Shown here piece by piece: positions 1 to 6,092 of a stretch of DNA of 38,515 nt; position 1 is the stretch's first letter; each line of letters opens with the position of its first letter. Source of the DNA: an uncultured Alphaproteobacteria bacterium (GTDB lineage Bacteria > Pseudomonadota > Alphaproteobacteria > Rhizobiales > Aestuariivirgaceae). The translations under genes and the position numbers were made by a program. The DNA lies in contig CALMWF010000012.1 in NCBI GenBank assembly GCA_937873445.1, forward strand, positions 1-38,515. Direction: 5' to 3'. The notes under the pieces are model-generated. The model worked only from the letters and a program-made list of their open reading frames with translations. It had not been told where the DNA came from and searched no databases.

Positions 1-115
1 GGGCGATCCTGACTGCGGTTCGGGACCGAGAACAAAGAACTTGTCGTCTCCATCCTGTAGCGCGACTGAAGTTTGGCGCGGCGTTGACACAAACTTGGCA
101 CCAGATTTTTTGCCT
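1..115. other. Left edge, probable phage terminus region
   Basis: No convincing gene lies between the window edge and the methylase stop. The stretch contains a 7-bp inverted repeat, AAGTTTG at 70-76 and CAAACTT at 90-96. The motif TTTGGCGC at 73-80 recurs in inverted orientation near the other end of the window (38321-38328). In Mu-like phages the transposase binds inverted end sites, so this is where such sites would be expected, but the match is only 8 nt and the true end (TG...CA) cannot be placed. Confidence 0.3.
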
Positions 116-967
116 CTATGCCCCTTTGGGCGGTTTTCTCTTCCCCTCCTTGTTGGGTTTACGGGTGATGATGATTTCCCGGGCGGCGACCGGCCTGCCA
201 CCCACCGAGTAGTTAAGACCTACCGGCGTCAGCTTGGCCCAGGCAAACAGCTGGCGCACCGGTTCCACATCATTGAGCGTGAGGATGAAGTCGCCCTTCA
301 GGGCCTTGAGCCGGGCTGCAAGCTCCTCAAAATCCGCTCTCTCAAACTGCCCACGGCCGTAATAATGCTCACTCCCCCAATAGGGCGGGTCGCAGAAAAA
401 CAGCGCATGGGGCCGGTCCCACCGGGTCATGAATTCCTGCCACGGCAGGCACTCGATATAAACCCCCGACAGGCGCTCATGCGCCGCCTCCAGAACCGGC
501 ACCAGCTTACCCACATCAAATCGTGCCGGCTGGTTCATATTAGCGCCAAAGGAGGGTGAGATGACCTTCCCACCGAAACCAGCCTTCTGGAGGTAGAGGA
601 ATCGGGCCGCACGCTCCAGATCAGTCAGGGTGTCGGGGTCCGTGGCGGTCAGGCGCTCAAACTCTGCCCGGCTGGCGATCTGCCACTTGAGCATATCGAG
701 GAACGCCTGGTGGTGGCGTTGCAAGACCCTGAACAAAGTCACAACATCCCGTGAGCGGTCATTGACGGCCTCCACCTTGGGGCGGGACGGTCGCCGGAAA
801 AATACCCCGCCCATGCCAAGAAATGGCTCACAGTAGAGGCCGTGGGGCCTTTCGGTGATGAGTGGGATGAGATGCTTGGCCAGGGCGCGCTTGCCGCCGA
901 CATAGCCCGCAACAGTGGGAATGGGCCTGACAGCCGTCAGGCGGGTTGTCCGGGAAAATGAGTCCAC
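116..967 (-). CDS. Dam-family DNA adenine N6-methyltransferase
   Basis: Predicted to transfer a methyl group from S-adenosylmethionine to adenine N6 in a short DNA target. The protein is 283 aa, close to the usual Dam/M.DpnII length. Motifs visible are YVGGK at residues 22-26, the SAM-binding motif EPFLGMGG at 47-54, and the catalytic DPPY at 193-196 followed by WG. It is the last gene of the late transcription unit, the place where Mu carries the DNA-modification gene mom, so an anti-restriction role is likely by inference. The start is a GTG with only a distant GAGG upstream; no in-frame ATG exists before the conserved GGK motif, and an in-frame stop lies about 50 bp upstream. The family call is firm; the target sequence is unknown. 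Confidence 0.9.
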   Translation of the reverse strand: MDSFSRTTRLTAVRPIPTVAGYVGGKRALAKHLIPLITERPHGLYCEPFLGMGGVFFRRPSRPKVEAVNDRSRDVVTLFRVLQRHHQAFLDMLKWQIASRAEFERLTATDPDTLTDLERAARFLYLQKAGFGGKVISPSFGANMNQPARFDVGKLVPVLEAAHERLSGVYIECLPWQEFMTRWDRPHALFFCDPPYWGSEHYYGRGQFERADFEELAARLKALKGDFILTLNDVEPVRQLFAWAKLTPVGLNYSVGGRPVAAREIIITRKPNKEGKRKPPKGA

Positions 968-1084
968 GACTCGTATGACCTCTGCTTTGATCCCCCTGCC
1001 GTGGCGTCACGGTGGCGGGGTGGCCGCTGATCGGCCGGTCTGTGGTCATGGGCGTTGACGCGCCCGGTTCGGGGTGTTGATACC

Positions 1085-1130
1085 ACCCCTGCCCCCGCCC
1101 CTATTCAGGCGGGGTATTCACCCCTTTACA
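1085..1130 (-). terminator. Candidate terminator hairpins at end of hydrolase gene
   Basis: On the minus strand two stems follow one another: ACCCC...GGGGT, then CCCCGCC with loop TGAATA closing on GGGGCGGGG. They surround the stop codon of the hydrolase gene. There is no clear T-run, so this could be an attenuator between the hydrolase and the methylase rather than a strong terminator. Confidence 0.35.
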
Positions 1131-1829
1131 GGGGTTTAGAAGGGGTTTTGACGGCCTTTTCATCTGGGTGAAGGCCTCGGTGGTGGCGTGGGCCAGCCGG
1201 GTCTGGGCACTGGCCAGAACCTCATCGCGCCAGCCCTCAAAAAGCGCCTCGATGGCATCGGCCGAGACCAGCACGGCACCGTCCTGGGTGATGGTGGCGG
1301 GGCCGGTCAGGCGCCCGGCCGCCTGGGCCGCCTCGATGAGGGCAACGGCCAGGCCATGCGGCAGCAGAAAGGTGACGCCGGTGCGCAAGGAAGCCCCCTG
1401 CCCGGCCAGCGCCTTGTGCAGTGCGCCTGGTGAATAGGACCATGGGTTGGGCAGGCCGAGGGCCGCCGCGCACAGTTCGGAACAAAACCAGCGCTGCTTG
1501 CCGTGGAGGCTTAACCAAGGCGAGCCGAAGGTCAGAACGCCCAGCACATCATAGGGCTTGGTGGCCTCGCGCTTCATGGCCGCCAGATGGCCGTCGATGA
1601 CGGCGTTGCGGGGCACGGCCACCAGGTCCCAGTCCTCCGGCCGAAGCGTGATGGTCTTGACCCTGACCCCGTGGCGATAGGTGGCTGAAAAGCAGGTGGA
1701 CGCCTGCCCCAGCCCTCCATCCAGCACCAGTTCGACGTGTGAATAAGGCGATCCGGTGCGGCGGCGGATGGCCCAGCCCAGCGGCGACTCCCAGCCCTTG
1801 TAGAAGGCCAGATGCAGGTCGCCGGTCAT
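1101..1829 (-). CDS. YiiX/permuted NlpC-P60-type cysteine hydrolase
   Basis: A 242-aa protein starting at an ATG preceded by AAGGA. It looks like a permuted papain-fold (YiiX/YebB-like, NlpC/P60 superfamily) hydrolase. The histidine comes first, in SPYSHVELVLDGG (His31), and the cysteine later, in WFCSELCAAALGL (Cys116), with PYDVLGVLTFG between them, as in that family. Members cleave amide or ester bonds in peptidoglycan or lipids; the substrate here cannot be told. It overlaps the stop of the kinase-like gene upstream by 4 nt, so the two are probably translationally coupled. The last 60 aa are less conserved-looking and include a 30-bp DNA repeat shared with 19025-19054. A tail-associated role or host-envelope cargo are both possible. 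Confidence 0.65.
   Translation of the reverse strand: MTGDLHLAFYKGWESPLGWAIRRRTGSPYSHVELVLDGGLGQASTCFSATYRHGVRVKTITLRPEDWDLVAVPRNAVIDGHLAAMKREATKPYDVLGVLTFGSPWLSLHGKQRWFCSELCAAALGLPNPWSYSPGALHKALAGQGASLRTGVTFLLPHGLAVALIEAAQAAGRLTGPATITQDGAVLVSADAIEALFEGWRDEVLASAQTRLAHATTEAFTQMKRPSKPLLNPCKGVNTPPE
1125..1154. repeat. 30-bp dispersed repeat, copy 1
   Basis: Matches 19025-19054 at 27 of 30 positions in the same orientation, with a 19-nt identical core GGGTTTAGAAGGGGTTTTG. This copy lies inside the 3' coding end of the hydrolase gene, while the other copy is non-coding. Confidence 0.7.
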
Positions 1830-2236
1830 GGCCAGCTTTCCTTGACCAGGCGCCAGGTCTGAAGGGGGATGAACCCGTAATCGAGGCAGACCGGCCGACC
1901 CTGAAACAGTCCCCAATTGGATATCTTGAGATCGGTCAGGATGGAAGGCACCCGACCCGGCAGTTCGCTCACCCGCAATGGCTCGCAGCGGCGCTGAAAC
2001 AACACGCTGCCCTGCGGTGAGATGGCCACGCACGGGGCGAGCCAGCGGCGCAGATTGTCGGTAGCCTCCTGCCAGACCGACCACTCGATGATATTTTGAA
2101 AACAGCGCGCGCCAGCCTCCACCTTGACCACCAGCTCCGGGTCCATGGCGTGGGCATAGACCCGGCGAAACGCGCCCTCGCCCAGCATGTCGCCCATGAT
2201 GGCATTGGCAAGCTCTCGATCAGTGTGATTATTCAC
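1826..2236 (-). CDS. Miniature protein kinase-like phage protein
   Basis: A 136-aa protein from a GTG start that overlaps the upstream stop (GTGA). Read in order it carries a compressed kinase fold: a glycine-rich loop LGEGAFRRVY (about 18-27), VVKVE with Lys38, an alpha-C-like stretch NIIEWSVWQEA with Glu51, a catalytic-loop motif DLKISN (Asp102, Lys104, Asn107) and DYG (119-121) in place of DFG. These match protein kinases in order, but the protein is about half the usual kinase length and lacks most of the C-lobe. Similar small proteins are common hypothetical genes in phages as far as I recall. Activity is not proven; it may be a kinase, a nucleotide-binding pseudokinase or an APH-like remnant. 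Confidence 0.6.
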   Translation of the reverse strand: MNNHTDRELANAIMGDMLGEGAFRRVYAHAMDPELVVKVEAGARCFQNIIEWSVWQEATDNLRRWLAPCVAISPQGSVLFQRRCEPLRVSELPGRVPSILTDLKISNWGLFQGRPVCLDYGFIPLQTWRLVKESWP

Positions 2237-2505
2237 ACGGGCCTCCAGAAAAATCCGAGGCCGGCATGAGCCGCCCAGGCCCCGCCCAGGGCGGTGGCGA
2301 TCACCAGCGGCACCATCCATTCCAGTTGCTTGTGCAGCGGCCATCGTGGCAGATCGCGCAGGGCCGCCAGCAGGTTGCCACGGTTGGCCTGGGCGGCCTC
2401 GCGCAACAGCCAGCCAAGTCCAATAGCTATTCCGGCCCCGGCCGGATGAAGGATAGCCAATCCAATCTGCAGAGCGGCGGCGAGAGAATGAAGAAGAGCA
2501 TCCAT
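2233..2505 (-). CDS. Small membrane protein
   Basis: A 90-aa protein starting at an ATG 4 nt after the stop of the glycine-rich adhesin gene. It has hydrophobic stretches at about 5-33 (an alanine/leucine/glycine-rich segment) and 67-86 (VPLVIATALGGAWAAHAGLGFF), so two or three membrane segments, with a basic linker between them. It could be a holin or superinfection-exclusion type protein, but nothing diagnostic is visible. It sits far from the lysis genes, which makes the holin idea only a possibility. Confidence 0.55.
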   Translation of the reverse strand: MDALLHSLAAALQIGLAILHPAGAGIAIGLGWLLREAAQANRGNLLAALRDLPRWPLHKQLEWMVPLVIATALGGAWAAHAGLGFFWRPV

Positions 2506-2509
2506 CGGC

Positions 2510-3403
2510 TTACACCGTGATCGACTGGTCTGCGCCAGTGTATGAGAACACCCGCTTGACACCATCGACATAGAGGACAATCAACCCATTTCCGCCCAGA
2601 ACCATCTTGCCTCCGCCTTGGCCGACGCCGGCCACGTAGTCCGCATCCAAGGCGTTTGGCGCAGCTATATTGGATGATGAGCTGCCTGTCGCAGGACCAT
2701 TGTTACCCTGGTTAGACGAGAACGACACCACAGTCATATTTGCATTTGTTGACGCAACGAATCCGCTGCCGCCGCCGCCACCACCGGCAACATTTCCGGT
2801 GTTTGACCAGCCTCCGCCACCACCATAGTAGCCGCCACCACCACCACCTGCGCCGGTAGAATTGGCAGTTCCACCTCGACCGCCCTGCAGGGCCGATCCA
2901 GCTGTTGGGGTGGTAGTCGCTCCAGCTGCCCCGGTTCCAGCAGCACCACCAGCGGACTGAGTGCCACCGCCACCAGCCATTGCATTAGATGACGATAGCG
3001 ACCCACCGGTGTTTCCCCCGCCACCACCGCCACCTGTTCCTGTGCTGTAATAAGCAGCCCCGCCGCCGCCGCCAGCAACGCCTATGCCATTTGCTTGCGC
3101 TATTGATTCAAGGAACACGCCGGATAATCCGCCACCACCGCCGCCGCCGTGTGCAGAGTTAAAGCCGGATGCGCCGCCTCCGCCATATGCTGGGGTTCCT
3201 TGAGATCGACCACCTTGGCCGACGACAATTTTTAAAACAGACCCCTTTGCCACCTTGAATGTGACAGTCAGATAACCTCCAGAACCGCCACCAGGAGATG
3301 AAACAGCGTAGAATCCGCCAGCACCACCAGCAGCCCAAATCTTGGCGACTATAGTCACATCTTGCAGAGCAGACGATGCAAGCATCCCCATCGTAAGGCT
3401 CAT
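2510..3403 (-). CDS. Glycine-rich tail tip adhesin
   Basis: A 297-aa protein whose ATG overlaps the fibre stop (ATGA). A short N-terminal segment, MSLTMGMLASSALQDVTIV, is followed by a beta-rich domain of the kind VTFKVAKGSVLKIVVGQGG, then a long region with many runs of 4 to 7 glycines (about residues 70-240) separated by short polar or aromatic segments, and a C-terminal strand region. Polyglycine-rich domains of this sort form receptor-binding tips (as in T4-like gp38 of phage S16) or Gly-rich fibre domains. Its position directly after the long tail fibre supports a role as the adhesin capping that fibre. The receptor is unknown. Confidence 0.65.
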   Translation of the reverse strand: MSLTMGMLASSALQDVTIVAKIWAAGGAGGFYAVSSPGGGSGGYLTVTFKVAKGSVLKIVVGQGGRSQGTPAYGGGGASGFNSAHGGGGGGGLSGVFLESIAQANGIGVAGGGGGAAYYSTGTGGGGGGGNTGGSLSSSNAMAGGGGTQSAGGAAGTGAAGATTTPTAGSALQGGRGGTANSTGAGGGGGGYYGGGGGWSNTGNVAGGGGGGSGFVASTNANMTVVSFSSNQGNNGPATGSSSSNIAAPNALDADYVAGVGQGGGKMVLGGNGLIVLYVDGVKRVFSYTGADQSITV

Positions 3404-5262
3404 GACTTGAGAGCTCCGATAAGCACCCAAACATTTGTTGCCTGCTTCCACAGCGTGGCTCCGGCGTATTGGCCCCCGAGCTTCAGCTTTGCACCAAGAG
3501 ACTGGACAGTAACTCCGACGTCTCCAGCCACTGACACATCGCCTGCACCAAGCGACAGGATGTCGATGCGTGTGCCAATTGGGTATGAGACAGAGGCATT
3601 GGTAGGAACCGTCAACGTGACTGCTGTTGCACTCGCCATAGTCACCATCTTGCCAGCATCACCAATTTCAAGGGTGTATGCCGACGTCTTGGCATTCTCT
3701 GTGACCTCTGCAAAGTCTGTGATCGATGACTTGGTGTGGGTGTGAGTGTCGGGCGGATAGGTTGACGGCTTACCGATGATGCCGAACCATGGTGCAGTCT
3801 CTGCCGCATCCACAACTCCATCAGAGTCTGTGTCATAGATGGACATGGACATATCACCGCTGCCAGAGCCTCCACCAACAACCAGGTTTCCAGGCCCCAT
3901 GATTGATAACCCGTTGACGGTTTTGATGTTGGTCCCAGAGACGAGAATTTCCTGCTTGGCGTTAAGGGCAGCTTGTGTTGCTGTGCTCACCGGCTTGTTT
4001 GCATCGGACGTGTTGTCCACGCTGCCAAGTCCAACCTGTGTCTTGGTCACAGCATGCGGGTTGTCGGTGCGGGCGGAGTGCGCCGATAGAGCTGCCGTCG
4101 TGGCATAGGTGGCTGCAACCTCTGATTCCAGCGCGTATTGTGCATGAGGGTCAGCAGTTTCCACGTGAGCCGTAATCCATCCAGCAGCCGTTCCAGCCAC
4201 CTCCTTCCCATCGAGCGCAGCCTGCAGGCCGGTGATGGTGGAGATGGCTTGTTCACCGGTGTGGTTTACTCGCTGGACAGAATGAGCCTTGGCAGCCGCC
4301 TCGGCGTCATCCGCCTCCTTCTTGGCAAAGGATGTGGTTGCCAACTGCGTGGTGTTGGTGTCAGGAACTGCTGTTGGTGCAGTTGGGTGGTCAGTAAAAA
4401 CAGGGCTTGCCAACGGTGCTTTAGCGGCCAGTGCGTTAGTCATTGTGGCTGCAAAATTAGGGTCATCACCAAGAGCTGTCGCTAGCTCGTTTAGAGTGTC
4501 GAGTGCTGCGGGTGATGAGGCAACAAGATCGGCAACCGCCGTCTTCACGAACCCTGTGGTGGCAATCTGGCTGGTGTTGGTGCCGGCGGCCGCCGTGGGT
4601 GCGGTGGGGGTGCCGACGAGCACCGGACTATCCAACGGGGCCTTGGTGGCCAGGGCCGCCGTGGCGGCCGTCAAATTGGACGTTATCTGCGCCTGCAGTC
4701 GGCCGAGTGCCGAGAGCACGGTGTCGGCAGCGGAAACAACGCCGTTTACTGCCGCTGAAAAGCCCGTGAGAACCGTGATCAAAACCCGGCCAGGGGTAAA
4801 ATATTGATTGGAGCTTCCCTCGGCCACCATGTCGGTTGTCGCGTTCTGAAGGATATCGACCACCACCACAACCTGCTCCGCCCACACGGTGAATTTGCGG
4901 CCGAATTCTGCTGCATACGGTGTACCTGGAGAGACGATGCGCAGAGGAATGACCGCCACCGGCCTGTCGGCCGACAGGTCCACAATTTCTGCTGAACCAT
5001 ACCCAATGGGGGCCGGGCTGAGATCAGCGGCGGACAGAGTAACGGTGACGGACGCTGCCGGCGAACCATCTCCCTGAACGCCCGAAACCTTGCCGTTGGC
5101 CTGGTTGGCAACGGCAAAATCAGATGAGGCTTTGAACCCGCGAAACCTCACCTCAATGGCCGATGGCAAGGAAATCGGCCCGCCGTTCTTTGCGCGAAAT
5201 TCAATGGGCAGAACCAGCGGCCTGCCTTGGAACACGGTTACTTCGGTGGCGGGCGCGCTCAT
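3400..5262 (-). CDS. Tail fibre protein
   Basis: A 620-aa fibre. The N-terminal 150 residues resemble a baseplate attachment domain. The shaft contains two repeats of the phage_fiber_2 type (KAPLDSPVLVGTPTAPT and KAPLASPVFTDHPTAPT, each ending in QIATTGFV or QLATTSFA). Later come repeats containing NPHAVTKTQVGLGSVDNTSD and KPVSTATQAALNAK, typical of trimeric fibres. The C-terminus (about 530-620) is a beta-rich domain. It overlaps both neighbours by 4 nt, so fibre, adhesin and upstream tail protein form one coupled unit. Base composition is visibly less GC-rich than in the head genes, as is common for exchanged host-range genes. Confidence 0.85.
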   Translation of the reverse strand: MSAPATEVTVFQGRPLVLPIEFRAKNGGPISLPSAIEVRFRGFKASSDFAVANQANGKVSGVQGDGSPAASVTVTLSAADLSPAPIGYGSAEIVDLSADRPVAVIPLRIVSPGTPYAAEFGRKFTVWAEQVVVVVDILQNATTDMVAEGSSNQYFTPGRVLITVLTGFSAAVNGVVSAADTVLSALGRLQAQITSNLTAATAALATKAPLDSPVLVGTPTAPTAAAGTNTSQIATTGFVKTAVADLVASSPAALDTLNELATALGDDPNFAATMTNALAAKAPLASPVFTDHPTAPTAVPDTNTTQLATTSFAKKEADDAEAAAKAHSVQRVNHTGEQAISTITGLQAALDGKEVAGTAAGWITAHVETADPHAQYALESEVAATYATTAALSAHSARTDNPHAVTKTQVGLGSVDNTSDANKPVSTATQAALNAKQEILVSGTNIKTVNGLSIMGPGNLVVGGGSGSGDMSMSIYDTDSDGVVDAAETAPWFGIIGKPSTYPPDTHTHTKSSITDFAEVTENAKTSAYTLEIGDAGKMVTMASATAVTLTVPTNASVSYPIGTRIDILSLGAGDVSVAGDVGVTVQSLGAKLKLGGQYAGATLWKQATNVWVLIGALKS

Positions 5263-6089
5263 GCGATGCTCCTGATGTCGAGAAAGCCATATTGTTCAGG
5301 AATGGCCGGGCTGGTGGCATTGAGCGGCGGCCCGAGGCTGGCCACGGCATTGGCGGCCACCCGCAACTCAATGATCTTGGTGGCGGCCAGGGTGATTTTT
5401 CCCGCGCACTGCAGGAACGTGTAGTTGTTGCTGACCACCCGCGCGATTCCGGCCAGCATCTGATTGTCCGACACATTCCACGGCACCAGAACACCAGTGT
5501 ATTGCCCGAAGTAGGCCGAGGCCATGAGGTCATAGGTTCCCGCCGGCAGGGTCAGCTGTTGGGCCACGCCATCAAAGACCAGACCGGCGATCTCGTTCAG
5601 CACCTGGGTGTTGAGCGGGTAGCGCGACCAGCCGTTGATGGAGTTCTGGCCGGCCGTGCCGGCAGGCATCTGATAGGCGAAGATGGCGCGGCTCGCGCCA
5701 CTGGTTGTGGGTGGCTTGTCCTGCAACAGCCGGAATGCGGCACCGTCATTCTCGACCGTCTCCATGCGGCCCGCGATGAGACGGCCTGCGCTCAGCACCG
5801 ATCCATCGCGATTGATGATGGGCAGAGCGCCACGGTCGTTGACGTTCAGGGTGGCCGCGCCGGTGTTGGCAGCGGTGGGGGTCAGGGTGAATTTCTGGCC
5901 CTTGCGGTTCTGGTCCAGGGCCACATCACAATTGGCCGTGATGGCATTGGCGGTGCCAGCGACATCCGACAAGGGCACCTGCACATATTGCCAGAGGCCC
6001 GTCACCTCGGTGTTGATGGCCTCCATGACATCCGGCCCCGGAAAGGGCGCCTGGGCGTTGGAGGGTGCCGGGGTTTTGCGAAGGGGCAT
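5259..6089 (-). CDS. Tail tip/baseplate-associated protein
   Basis: A 276-aa protein between the J-like tip protein and the tail fibre, coupled to the fibre by ATGA. A proline-rich start is followed by a region rich in Ala, Asn and Thr, compatible with a beta-structured virion protein. The C-terminal half (about 150-276) has strand-like hydrophobic alternation, as in small fibre head domains. I do not recognise a named family. The position suggests a connector between tip and fibre. Confidence 0.6.
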   Translation of the reverse strand: MPLRKTPAPSNAQAPFPGPDVMEAINTEVTGLWQYVQVPLSDVAGTANAITANCDVALDQNRKGQKFTLTPTAANTGAATLNVNDRGALPIINRDGSVLSAGRLIAGRMETVENDGAAFRLLQDKPPTTSGASRAIFAYQMPAGTAGQNSINGWSRYPLNTQVLNEIAGLVFDGVAQQLTLPAGTYDLMASAYFGQYTGVLVPWNVSDNQMLAGIARVVSNNYTFLQCAGKITLAATKIIELRVAANAVASLGPPLNATSPAIPEQYGFLDIRSIA

Positions 6090-6092
6090 TGA

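Noticed and set aside
41-559. A 172-aa plus-strand frame over the methylase gene
   Set aside because: It is the antisense shadow of a gene with clear DPPY and FLGMG motifs.
828-1049. A 73-aa minus-strand frame overlapping the methylase start
   Set aside because: It overlaps the conserved methylase N-terminus in another frame and has Cys/His-rich, non-protein-like composition.
4289-4807. A 172-aa plus-strand frame inside the tail fibre gene
   Set aside because: Antisense shadow of fibre repeats; no ribosome site and repetitive composition.
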